From the NCBI RefSeq assembly GCF_000153025.1, contig NZ_CH672431.1, forward strand, positions 278,256 to 342,255: a stretch of 64,000 nt of DNA. Direction: 5' to 3'. This document shows, piece by piece, positions 46,928-55,251 of this stretch. Source of the DNA: Marinomonas sp. MED121 (GTDB lineage: Bacteria; Pseudomonadota; Gammaproteobacteria; Pseudomonadales; Marinomonadaceae). Every line of letters starts with the position of its first letter. Within the stretch, counting starts at the first letter, position 1. The notes under the pieces were generated by a model that saw only the letters and a program-made list of their open reading frames with translations, did no database searches and had not been told where the DNA came from. Position numbers and translations under genes: made by a program.

Positions 46928-47851
46928 TTAACTAACAGCAGCAGTAACAGTCGAAGGCATTTCTAGTTGCCCTAAGAGCCAGTCACGAAATGTCACTACC
47001 TGCTCTAAATCGGCTTTATTCGCAGGATAAGATAAGAAATACTCATGTGGCGTCATGCAAGCATCGCCAAACGGGGCAACCAATACACCTGAGGCAAGTG
47101 CATCTTTGACTATCATGGTCGGCATAATCGCAACGCCCATACCAGATTTAGCCGCCTCTAACAGCATATGAAAATGCTCAAAGCCAGGCCCAGTTAAATG
47201 GCTTGCAGCTAGCTCTTGCTGCGCCATCCATTCAGACCAAGCATTACTTCTGGATGTAAGGTGCATTAAAGGAAACAAACTAATGTCACTGCGCTTTGCA
47301 GTATCAAGAGTGAGACCCTTTTCAGCTAGAAGAGAAGGGGAACAAACAGGAATAACATGTTCATTCATTAAGTGATGAGAGACGCCTTTAGGCCAATGAT
47401 CACCCCCATAATGCAGAATCACATCTACTTTTTTGGGGTCAAGATTATCCGTCACATCCATCGCATTCACCTTAATATTAAATTGAGGATGAAGGCGCTG
47501 AAAATCAGCTAACTTGGGGACTAACCAATAGGAGGCTAAAGTCGGTAACGACGCTAGATTTAAGGATATCTTTTCGTCTTCCCGGTGTAACATTTTTAAA
47601 CAAGCGCTTTCCATGCTGTCTAACAAAGGCACCACTTCTTTGTAATAAGCGGCACCCGTACCCGTCAAAACCAAACGTTTATTGAGGCGAATAAAAAGAT
47701 CTCTCGAAAGGAATTCTTCAAGGTTTCTAATTTGTCGACTCACCGCACTTTGAGTCAAATGCAGTTCTTGTGCAGCACGGGTAAAACTTAGGTGACGGAC
47801 AGACGCTTCAAAACATTTGAGGGCGGTAGACGAAGGTAGGTATCGGCGCAT
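46928..47851 (-). CDS. LysR-family regulator, GcvA-like
   Basis: 307 residues. N-terminal HTH (about 5-65: LKCFEASVRHLSFTRAAQEL, SQRQIRNLE-type recognition helix SAVSRQIRNLEEFL) and effector domain. The opening MRRYLPSSTALKCFEA places it with the GcvA/TrpI-like branch. It lies 176 bases downstream of the amaA-like gene on the same strand, so its target may be that catabolic block, but this is a guess. Confidence 0.85.
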   Translation of the reverse strand: MRRYLPSSTALKCFEASVRHLSFTRAAQELHLTQSAVSRQIRNLEEFLSRDLFIRLNKRLVLTGTGAAYYKEVVPLLDSMESACLKMLHREDEKISLNLASLPTLASYWLVPKLADFQRLHPQFNIKVNAMDVTDNLDPKKVDVILHYGGDHWPKGVSHHLMNEHVIPVCSPSLLAEKGLTLDTAKRSDISLFPLMHLTSRSNAWSEWMAQQELAASHLTGPGFEHFHMLLEAAKSGMGVAIMPTMIVKDALASGVLVAPFGDACMTPHEYFLSYPANKADLEQVVTFRDWLLGQLEMPSTVTAAVS

Positions 47852-48027
47852 TTAAATTTGCCACAACTTGTTACATTAAGAAGGTAGAAACTGTAACCGA
47901 GTTTGATCTAAGACAACACAAAAAACTGAGGAAATTCGCCATTTCTTCGAAAAAACGCCCCGAAATAGCCCAAAAATCTAAAAATACTGTGATAACAATA
48001 TTTAAAGCCGATTCAAACCTATCAAGA

Positions 48028-49296
48028 TCATGTCAAAACCTGCCCCACATGATAGACATGGGCCCCCACTTCATAGAAGGAACGTTTCATCTCTCGCATT
48101 GAAACCGGACTCAATTTTGTCAGCGCCAAAGGCATGACATGCTTTTCATCAAGCAAATGCAGCGCGAGTTCTTTACCCATAGTCGTGGCTGGCCCTATAC
48201 CTCTCCCACTGTAACCAATTAAGCTATACACTCCCGCATCTAACTGATGACAGTGGGGCAAATGGTCTTGGCTAAATGCAATTTGACCACTCCAAGCATA
48301 TTGCCAATCTAACTTAGGTAGGTGTTTAAATAGTTTATGAATGCGTTTATCTGCCCATTGCAATAAACGGGTATTCAACCCCGCACCGCCCATTCCTCCA
48401 AAGATTAAACGCCCCGCTTGATCCAACCTCAATGAACTCATCACTGTACAGGTATCCCACAAGCCCTCTTTACCAGGCAAAATTTGAGCAAGCACATCAT
48501 CCGCTAAAGGCTGACTGGCAAACTGACTATATTGAATCGGTACAAATGAAGCTTTAAGTTCGGGAAAGATGTGCTCAGAATATGCATTGGTTGCCAATAC
48601 CACTTTATCAGCAACAACCTTTGCCCCAGAAGAACACATCAAGTGATAGCCATTTGCTTCACCCTTAATACTTAACACCTTTGTGTGCTCAAAAATTTGA
48701 GCCGAGAAACCCATAGCTGCTTTTGCCAAACCCAGCACATAAGAAAGTGGCTGAATCGTACCTGCTCTTGGGTCAAACAAAGCCGCTGAGAAACAATCGG
48801 AGCCAATACGTGATTGCGCAGCTTTCTGATCAAGCAGCTCGACAGGAGCAGAACGGCTATTGAGTTGTAAGTAGCGACTTTCTAACTGTCGTAAGCCACT
48901 TTTTCCAACGGCAGCATGTAAAGTGCCTTTTCGTGTCGCTTCACACTTGATCTGATTTTCCTTAATCAGGGAGAAGACCAAATCAGGCGCTTTAGCTAAG
49001 GCATGATACAAAACATCAGCGGCCTCTTTCCCTATGGTTTTTTCAACCTCATCAGGCGGCATCCATAATCCCGCATTAACAAGACCAACATTGCGCCCTG
49101 AGCCACCATAACCAACCGTATTGGCTTCAAGAACAACGACTTTCAGCCCTTTTTTAGCCAACTCTAGGGCGCAGGACAAACCAGAATAGCCAGCACCAAC
49201 AATAGCAACATCCGCTTTCATCGACCCTTTTAGTAAGGGGAAATTAAGTTTATCTTCAGCGCTTGCCTTCCATAGGGAGAGATTAGTATCTGGCAT
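48028..49296 (-). CDS. amaA: FAD-dependent oxidase, probable L-pipecolate oxidase (AmaA-like)
   Basis: DAO-family flavoprotein of 422 residues; dinucleotide motif VAIVGAGYSGLSCALELAKKG near the N-terminus and GYGGSGRNVGLVNAG. The ATG at 49296 follows AGGAG 7 bases up. In Pseudomonas putida the same neighbours (AmaB-type aldehyde dehydrogenase, LysR, DUF1338) accompany AmaA, which oxidises L-pipecolate to piperideine-6-carboxylate. Gamma-glutamylputrescine oxidase is the closest alternative. Confidence 0.78.
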   Translation of the reverse strand: MPDTNLSLWKASAEDKLNFPLLKGSMKADVAIVGAGYSGLSCALELAKKGLKVVVLEANTVGYGGSGRNVGLVNAGLWMPPDEVEKTIGKEAADVLYHALAKAPDLVFSLIKENQIKCEATRKGTLHAAVGKSGLRQLESRYLQLNSRSAPVELLDQKAAQSRIGSDCFSAALFDPRAGTIQPLSYVLGLAKAAMGFSAQIFEHTKVLSIKGEANGYHLMCSSGAKVVADKVVLATNAYSEHIFPELKASFVPIQYSQFASQPLADDVLAQILPGKEGLWDTCTVMSSLRLDQAGRLIFGGMGGAGLNTRLLQWADKRIHKLFKHLPKLDWQYAWSGQIAFSQDHLPHCHQLDAGVYSLIGYSGRGIGPATTMGKELALHLLDEKHVMPLALTKLSPVSMREMKRSFYEVGAHVYHVGQVLT

Positions 49297-49385
49297 TTGG
49301 GGCTCCTGCAATCTAGAAATTAAGAGTGAGGACTTAGCAAAAAGCCTTCACTCTTAACCGGTTAACTAAGGTTTCAAGGCATTAA

Positions 49386-50933
49386 TTACTCAAAAACAAT
49401 GCCTTGAGCCAATGGTAAGTCACCACCATAATTCACAGTATTTGTGGTACGACGCATATAATTTCTCCAGGCATCAGAGCCACTTTCACGACCGCCGCCG
49501 GTTTCTTTTTCACCCCCAAATGCACCGCCAATCTCAGCACCTGAGGTACCAATATTGACGTTAGCAATACCACAGTCAGAACCCGCTGGAGACATAAAGA
49601 CCTCAGCTTCACGCATGCTTTCAGTAAATACCGCCGAAGACAGACCTTGAGGCACATTGTTTTGAATCTCAATGGCTTCTTCAAACTCATCAAAGCTCAA
49701 TACATAGAGAATGGGTGCGAAGGTTTCTTGCTGAACAATTGCTGCATCATGGGCAATGCGAACGATTGCAGGCTGAACATAAAAGCCGCCAGCAGGCACA
49801 TTAGCGGTTACACGCTGACCACCAAAGACCACCTCTCCCCCTTGGACTTTGGCTTGTTCTAAAGCAGATTGCATCCTATTGAAACTTTGCTCATCAACCA
49901 ATGGCCCCACTAACGAACCTTCTACCAATGGATCACCGATAGGCAAGGAGGCATAAGATTTCACTAGACGTGCGACTAAATCATCAACCACTGAAGAATG
50001 AGTAATCAGACGCCTTAGAGTTGTACAACGTTGACCAGCGGTACCGGCTGCAGAAAAGACGATCGCCCTTAAGGCTAAATCAAGATCCGCCGTTTTGGAC
50101 ACTATCATGGCATTGTTGCCACCAAGCTCTAACAAAGAACGACCTAATCGAGCCGCGACCGTTTGCGCGACTTGACGCCCCATAGCAGTTGAACCTGTCG
50201 CAGAAACAAGTGGATAAGTTGATGATGCAGCCATTGCTTCACCCACTTGACGATCACCAATTACTACACTGCAAACGGCTTTTGGAATCTCTGGCATATC
50301 AGCCAATACTTTTTGTGCAATGCTATACATGGCTAACGCGCAGAGTGGCGCTTTTTCAGAAGGCTTTAATAAAATAGGATTACCACACACTAGGCCTAAC
50401 ATGGCATTCCAAGCCCACACCGCCATGGGGAAATTAAATGCAGTAATCACAGCAACAGGGCCAAGTGGGTGCCATTGCTCCATCATCCTATGGCCAGGGC
50501 GTTCACTCACAATGCTTAAACCGTGCAACATTCTTGATTGGCCCACAGCGAAGTCACAGACATCTATCCATTCCTGCACCTCACCTAAAGCTTCAGGCAT
50601 AATTTTACCCGCTTCTAATGAAATAACCTGTGCAAGTTCAGTTTTATATTTACGCGCTTCATCACCAATACGACGCACTAATTCACCACGCACAGGAGCC
50701 GGCATAGTGCGGAAAGTTTTAAACGCTTGGCGCATTTCTTCATTAATAGATTCAAGCTGGTCTAGGCTCGCATTTTTAAAAGAAGACAGTGGCTCCCCAT
50801 TAATAGGGCTAGATGCACTAAATCTATCCCCTTGACCTAGCACTTCATGGTTACCCGTTAACACACTGAAAAAATGATCCCCCTGACGAAGGCGATTAAT
50901 ACCAATAGTTTCAAGACAGGTTAGCGTTGACAT
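49386..50933 (-). CDS. amaB: Alpha-aminoadipic semialdehyde dehydrogenase (AmaB, ALDH7 family)
   Basis: NAD-dependent dehydrogenase oxidising 2-aminoadipate 6-semialdehyde to 2-aminoadipate in lysine/pipecolate catabolism. 515 residues from the ATG at 50933, chosen over a GTG two codons up. Catalytic cysteine in AGQRCTTLRRLI and glutamate in LELGGNNAMIV are ALDH7 (antiquitin)-type. It precedes amaA by 89 bases on the minus strand and is divergent from a LysR gene. Confidence 0.9.
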   Translation of the reverse strand: MSTLTCLETIGINRLRQGDHFFSVLTGNHEVLGQGDRFSASSPINGEPLSSFKNASLDQLESINEEMRQAFKTFRTMPAPVRGELVRRIGDEARKYKTELAQVISLEAGKIMPEALGEVQEWIDVCDFAVGQSRMLHGLSIVSERPGHRMMEQWHPLGPVAVITAFNFPMAVWAWNAMLGLVCGNPILLKPSEKAPLCALAMYSIAQKVLADMPEIPKAVCSVVIGDRQVGEAMAASSTYPLVSATGSTAMGRQVAQTVAARLGRSLLELGGNNAMIVSKTADLDLALRAIVFSAAGTAGQRCTTLRRLITHSSVVDDLVARLVKSYASLPIGDPLVEGSLVGPLVDEQSFNRMQSALEQAKVQGGEVVFGGQRVTANVPAGGFYVQPAIVRIAHDAAIVQQETFAPILYVLSFDEFEEAIEIQNNVPQGLSSAVFTESMREAEVFMSPAGSDCGIANVNIGTSGAEIGGAFGGEKETGGGRESGSDAWRNYMRRTTNTVNYGGDLPLAQGIVFE

Positions 50934-51126
50934 AAACACCTCAAATAGAAAAGATTTAAACGATTTCCATCAAGATTACTGCCGCTATAAAAAAAGGGGA
51001 AATACACTTTTTCTTGTTGTGCTCTAGTTTTTTCCTATAGCCAAAAGCATACTTATTTAAAATTTGCCTAATTTTGTCAATTTAATAGAGTTCAAAACTA
51101 TAAGAACAAAACGAGAGTAACCCATT

Positions 51127-51993
51127 ATGGACATTCGCAGCCTGAGATATTTCCAAGCAGTATATGAAGAGCAAAGCTTAAGCGGTGCTGCTAAACGTTG
51201 CTTTGTTGCTCAACCTTCTATTTCAGCAGCAATAGCCCAATTAGAAGCGTCATTAAAAGTCACTCTTTTCACTCGTCACTCGAAAGGAGTCACCGCGACA
51301 GATAATGCAAAAGATCTGTATCCGCATGCCTGCAAAATGATTAATGATCTACAAGCCTTACCCAACTTATTTACCGCCCAGCAAACGAATCTTGATCTCT
51401 CTGTTTCACTAATGCCTTTTTTATCAGGCTCTCTAGTGAGTCAAGTTATCAAATCCATGTTAGAACAAGTTCCCAATTTACAGCTCAGTCTTGTGGATGA
51501 ATCAGAGCAAGCGGACTTAAGGTTTACTTGCCAACGCTATCTGACAACAAACGACATATTTCACCCTCTTTGGGAAGATAACTATGTACTTGCCATGGCA
51601 CCGCATCACCCTTTGGCACAGCAAGCGAGTATCAGCCTTAAGCAAATCGATGGCTTACCTTTTATTAGTAGAACCCCCTGCGACATTATTGAATCTTGGC
51701 ACTACCTGATTCATAAACAAGGTATTCAGGTGGATGTTAGAGCTCAGGTTAAAACAGAGGAATATGCTTTAGATTTAGTGGCTGCAGGATTAGGCATCTC
51801 ACTTATCCCAGAACACTCAGCACGCCAAAGAACGGATATCTGTTTACGTCCATTACATGATGCCAACTTTAAACGTCTGGTTGGTTTAGCCCATCACAAA
51901 TCACAAAGCCTACCAAGTCGGCTATTGCAGAGCATATTAAACAGTAAAGAAGATTTACAAAAAGAACTTAAGAAACAGCAACTTGATAACTAA
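51127..51993 (+). CDS. LysR-family regulator of the ama block
   Basis: 288 residues, LysR type: HTH (MDIRSLRYFQAVYEEQSLSGAA, QPSISAAIAQLE) and effector domain. Divergent from amaB with 193 bases between, and upstream of the DUF1338 gene. It is well placed to control both; the inducer is unknown, though pipecolate, 2-aminoadipate or 2-oxoadipate would be logical. Confidence 0.86.
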   Translation: MDIRSLRYFQAVYEEQSLSGAAKRCFVAQPSISAAIAQLEASLKVTLFTRHSKGVTATDNAKDLYPHACKMINDLQALPNLFTAQQTNLDLSVSLMPFLSGSLVSQVIKSMLEQVPNLQLSLVDESEQADLRFTCQRYLTTNDIFHPLWEDNYVLAMAPHHPLAQQASISLKQIDGLPFISRTPCDIIESWHYLIHKQGIQVDVRAQVKTEEYALDLVAAGLGISLIPEHSARQRTDICLRPLHDANFKRLVGLAHHKSQSLPSRLLQSILNSKEDLQKELKKQQLDN

Positions 51994-52136
51994 GGAAAGC
52001 AGTTTAAAGATTATGATATAAATCATGCCCAACTTTTTTGCATGAGAAGATGATAATTAAGCCTTTGTTATCTAGGCTAGAAATTCGCTACAGTTAAAAC
52101 AAGTTAAATGCAGTTCAACTGAAACAGGATATTAAG

Positions 52137-52934
52137 ATGTTAGTTCAAGATTTTTTCAACTCCCTATGGCACAGCTATATTGCAGTCACCCCTCAAGCCA
52201 AACGCATTCAAGAATTATTTGAAGCTAAGGGTGAAAAAGTACTGAATGATCATGTGGCATTTCGTACTTTTGCAAACTCACCTATTAGCCTAGATAAGCT
52301 AACCCCTATGCTAGAGCAAATCGGCTATCAAGCCTACGGTGCCTTTAAGTTCGAGAAGAAGCACCTGTTCGCAAAGTGCTTTAAACATAGCGACCCAACT
52401 CAACCTAAAATCTTTGTCAGCGAGCTACTTTCTCATGAGCTTTCTGAAGTTGCGCAAGAAGTTATCAATAAACTGGTCAGCCAAATTCCTGATCAGGTTG
52501 TGCAATCACCCAGTATTTTTTGGCAAGGCCGTTTATGGAGTAAGCCTAGCTTTGAAGAGTACCAAGTACTGGCAGCAGAAAGTGAGTATGCGGCTTGGTT
52601 ATCAACCATGGGGCTTAAAGCGAACCACTTTACCGTCAGCATTAATCACTTGAAAAACTTTGATACGATTGAAAGCGTTAACCAATTATTACTGGATGAA
52701 GGTTACACTCTGAACGAAGTTGGCGGTCTAATTAAAGGCACCCCAGCACTCTTCCTAGAACAATCATCAACCATGGCGGACAAGATTAAGTTTGAATTCT
52801 CTACTGCCAAAAAAGTTGAAATCCCATCTTGTTTCTACGAGTTTGCCCTTCGCCATAAAATGGAGAACGGTGAAATCTTTGATAGTTTCATTGAAGGGAA
52901 TGCCGATAAGATCTTTGATTCAACCAATCAATAA
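52137..52934 (+). CDS. DUF1338 protein, probable 2-oxoadipate dioxygenase/decarboxylase
   Basis: Protein of 265 residues in the DUF1338 family, related to HglS of P. putida and YdcJ, which turn 2-oxoadipate into D-2-hydroxyglutarate with O2. Likely metal ligands are H39 (NDHVAFRTF), H164 (ANHFTV) and E235 (CFYEFALRH). At 265 residues it is a compact form; HglS and YdcJ are about 450. The link to lysine catabolism comes from the neighbouring amaAB and LysR genes. Activity on 2-oxoadipate is inferred. Confidence 0.8.
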   Translation: MLVQDFFNSLWHSYIAVTPQAKRIQELFEAKGEKVLNDHVAFRTFANSPISLDKLTPMLEQIGYQAYGAFKFEKKHLFAKCFKHSDPTQPKIFVSELLSHELSEVAQEVINKLVSQIPDQVVQSPSIFWQGRLWSKPSFEEYQVLAAESEYAAWLSTMGLKANHFTVSINHLKNFDTIESVNQLLLDEGYTLNEVGGLIKGTPALFLEQSSTMADKIKFEFSTAKKVEIPSCFYEFALRHKMENGEIFDSFIEGNADKIFDSTNQ

Positions 52935-52971
52935 TCTTATGAGCTGAGACTTCAGCAAGCCAATAGATATA

Positions 52972-53005
52972 AAAAGAGCGAATAAGCTAACTTATTCGCT
53001 CTTTT
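52972..53005. terminator. Terminator between the DUF1338 gene and the lipoprotein gene
   Basis: Perfect 15-base stem AAAAGAGCGAATAAG / CTTATTCGCTCTTTT with loop CTAA. Serves two converging genes. Confidence 0.92.
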
Positions 53006-53014
53006 CTTTGCATC

Positions 53015-53695
53015 CTATTCAGCAAATTCAGGCGCTAGCATCATATCTAATTTGCCGGCCGCATATATTTGATTGCCATACAGGGTCACACTAGTGATAA
53101 AGCTAGGCAGCTCTTTGCTTTTTTCTAACTGAGCGATCAATTGTCCATCAATAAATAAGTCATTATTATCACTTAAGGTCACCCACATTTGCGGCAGTGC
53201 CTGCCCTGTTTTGGTAAACATGGCCCATAACTGAGTTTCCCCCTGAACTAACTTGATGCTCGTCTTTGCAACCGCCAAGGCTTTATCTTGGTTTGTTGCT
53301 TTATAACCCCCATATTTTAACGTCAGGGTCAGCTTCCCTCCTGCCAATTCCCCTTTTTTCCTCGCCATGACTTTTTCATCAAGTTCAGCTATGTATTGCT
53401 TCAACTGATTAATTTTTACGACTAAAACACGATTAATCTCAATTATGGTTTCTGGATCATTGGACCACAAAGGCAAGGTTGAGCTGGTTTCGACTAGCTG
53501 CCCTGCTCTTTGCCACCAGAGCTCAGTTAAACGTGCAAATTCGAACTGTAATTGCGAACGCTTTAACTTGAGTTCATCAACCTCAGAATAAGTAGGCTGA
53601 TTCTGGCTAGCGGGCTGGCTGGGGTTATTTGCGCACGCACTAAGCAAGCCTATCAAGAGCAGGCTTAACCCTGCTTTTATTAATCTAAACGTCAT
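53015..53695 (-). CDS. Lipoprotein of unknown function
   Basis: 226 residues. A signal peptide with lipobox LLSAC (C at about 21) marks it as a lipoprotein; the next residues (ANNPSQPAS) carry no inner-membrane retention aspartate at +2, so the outer membrane is likely. Residues about 40-115 are charged and helical, possibly coiled coil; the C-terminal part (130-226) has beta-like segments (KLTLTLKYGG, FITSVTLYGNQIYA). I do not recognise a family. It is divergent from yibN-grxC-secB and next to nothing that reveals its role. Confidence 0.75.
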   Translation of the reverse strand: MTFRLIKAGLSLLLIGLLSACANNPSQPASQNQPTYSEVDELKLKRSQLQFEFARLTELWWQRAGQLVETSSTLPLWSNDPETIIEINRVLVVKINQLKQYIAELDEKVMARKKGELAGGKLTLTLKYGGYKATNQDKALAVAKTSIKLVQGETQLWAMFTKTGQALPQMWVTLSDNNDLFIDGQLIAQLEKSKELPSFITSVTLYGNQIYAAGKLDMMLAPEFAE

Positions 53696-53823
53696 ATCCT
53701 TACGCCTTTTCTGCTTTTTGTCCTATCAAGTCTTGCTGAGATTCCTCTTTCAGCCATGTACGCCTTGCGTTTGCCGTGTATAATGCCTGCAGTTTTTTGA
53801 TAGGTCTAATGGGTCTTATACGT

Positions 53824-54240
53824 ATGATGAACCAACTAATTGAATTTGGCACCAACCACTGGGAAATGGTTTCCCTATTTATTGTTTTAATAGCCTTAGT
53901 GGTTTGGGTTGAGAAAAAAGGCGGCGCAAGTAGCGTTTCAACTGCTGAAGCGACCGCTATGATGAATAACGAGTCAGCTCTCGTTCTTGATATTCGTCCT
54001 GCTGCAGAGTTTAAAACAGGCCATATAACCAATGCGCTGAATATTCCTGCGACCAAAATAAAAGATCAGATGGCGACACTTGAGAATCACAAATCAAACC
54101 CCATCATCTTAGTGTGTAAAACAGGTATGACTTCTGGCGCTAGCGCTAAAGAGCTGCAAAAAGAAGGTTACACTGTTTATAAAATGCAAGGCGGTATTGC
54201 TGAATGGCAAGGCGCTAATTTGCCATTAGTAACCAGCTAG
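53824..54240 (+). CDS. yibN: Rhodanese-like membrane protein YibN
   Basis: 138-residue protein with one N-terminal membrane helix (about 15-31, SLFIVLIALVVWV) and a cytoplasmic rhodanese domain with C98 in LVCKTGM. YibN precedes grxC and secB in E. coli and Pseudomonas, as here. The start is the first of two adjacent ATGs at 53824; a TATAAT at 53779-53784 may be its -10 box, though no good -35 is visible. The frame extends upstream through a GTG at 53776 that overlaps this box, so it is unlikely. Confidence 0.88.
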   Translation: MMNQLIEFGTNHWEMVSLFIVLIALVVWVEKKGGASSVSTAEATAMMNNESALVLDIRPAAEFKTGHITNALNIPATKIKDQMATLENHKSNPIILVCKTGMTSGASAKELQKEGYTVYKMQGGIAEWQGANLPLVTS

Positions 54241-54250
54241 AGAGGTGCGT

Positions 54251-54505
54251 ATGTCTCAAGTAACTATTTACTCAAGTGACTATTGCCCTTTTTGCATTAG
54301 AGCTAAGCAATTGTTAACCATGAAGCAAGTTGAGTTCAACGAAATTAACGTTGATGGTCAGTCTGCTTTACGCCGAGAAATGACAGAAAAGAGTGGCCGA
54401 ACATCGGTTCCTCAAATCTGGATCCAAGAGCATCATGTCGGCGGTTGTGATGAATTATTTGCCTTGGAACGTAGTGGTAAGTTAGATGCATTACTGTCTC
54501 AGTAA
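54251..54505 (+). CDS. grxC: Glutaredoxin 3 GrxC
   Basis: 84-residue dithiol glutaredoxin; active site C-P-F-C in YSSDYCPFCIRAK, glutathione-binding TSVPQIWI and GGCDEL. The start is the ATG at 54251 behind GAGAGG. Lies 10 bases after yibN and before secB. Confidence 0.94.
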   Translation: MSQVTIYSSDYCPFCIRAKQLLTMKQVEFNEINVDGQSALRREMTEKSGRTSVPQIWIQEHHVGGCDELFALERSGKLDALLSQ

Positions 54506-54559
54506 TGGATTAAAACAAGACTATAAATACTAAAAAATACATAAGACTAAGGAAATACA

Positions 54560-55018
54560 ATGGCTGAAAATACAGAAGCAGTTGCACCACAACTTGCATT
54601 ACAACGTATCTTTTTAAAAGACATCTCGTTTGAATCTCCACGTTCACCTATGGTTTTTCAAGAGGAATGGAAACCAGAAGTTGGTCTAGAGCTAAATACT
54701 AAAAGTCGCCAAGTTGGTGAGAACCTGTACGAAGTAGTATTAGAAGTTACCGTTAATGTTAAGAACAATGGTGAAAACGCTTTCCTAGTACAAGTTCAAC
54801 AAGGTGGCCTATTTGCCATTGCAGGTCTTGATGATCAGCAACTGCACCACGCACTTGGTGCATTCTGCCCTGGTACTGTTTTCCCTTATGCTCGTGAAAA
54901 CATCGACGCACTTTGTGTTAAAGGTAGCTTCCCTGCCTTGATGCTAGCACCTGTGAATTTTGATGCGCTTTATATGGATAGCCTGAAAAAGCAGCAAGCA
55001 GAAGAAACAGCGCAATAA
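54560..55018 (+). CDS. secB: Protein-export chaperone SecB
   Basis: Tetrameric chaperone that keeps preproteins unfolded for SecA. 152 residues: LQRIFLKDISFESP at the start, LFAIAGLDDQQLHHALGAFCPGTVFPYAREN in the core, an acidic tail. A TAAGGA ribosome site precedes the ATG. gpsA, which often follows in enterics, is not present. Confidence 0.96.
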   Translation: MAENTEAVAPQLALQRIFLKDISFESPRSPMVFQEEWKPEVGLELNTKSRQVGENLYEVVLEVTVNVKNNGENAFLVQVQQGGLFAIAGLDDQQLHHALGAFCPGTVFPYARENIDALCVKGSFPALMLAPVNFDALYMDSLKKQQAEETAQ

Positions 55019-55038
55019 AATAATGCGTTAATAAAAAG

Positions 55039-55062
55039 AAGGGCTTAATTGCCCTTTTTTTT
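55039..55062 (+). terminator. Terminator after secB
   Basis: Stem AAGGGC / GCCCTT with loop TTAATT and a run of eight or more T. Ends the yibN-grxC-secB unit. Confidence 0.9.
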
Positions 55063-55113
55063 GTGTTATAACAAAGATCTGCTGCTATTTTTTCTAATCA
55101 CTCAGGGAAGAAC

Positions 55114-55251
55114 ATGGCGAAAACAAAAAGTATCCGTAAGAAAAAACCTTGCGCTCGATGTATGAAAATACGTTGGATGGTACTTTATTGCGCCTGTATT
55201 GCCCTAATACTTGTGTTGTTTGCCCATGAATATATGCAAAAAGGATTTTAG
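55114..55251 (+). CDS. Small basic membrane protein of 45 residues, unknown function
   Basis: A 46-codon frame (with stop) starting MAKTKSIRKKK and ending HEYMQKGF. It has an AGGGAAG ribosome site 5 bases before the ATG. The N-terminus is strongly basic and has C13-x2-C16; residues 21-37 form one hydrophobic helix (LYCACIALILVLF) with two more cysteines. The positive-inside rule puts the basic end in the cytoplasm. Its last 26 bases overlap the start of the COG3014 lipoprotein, so translation may be coupled. It is the first gene of the lipoprotein operon, just after the secB terminator. Function unknown; not a family I know. Confidence 0.7.
   Translation: MAKTKSIRKKKPCARCMKIRWMVLYCACIALILVLFAHEYMQKGF

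Noticed and set aside
50320-50835. 171-codon frame antisense to amaB
   Set aside because: Opposite a well-supported aldehyde dehydrogenase; no start signal or protein features.
53700-54056. Minus-strand frame overlapping yibN
   Set aside because: Opposite the rhodanese domain with its catalytic cysteine; shadow.
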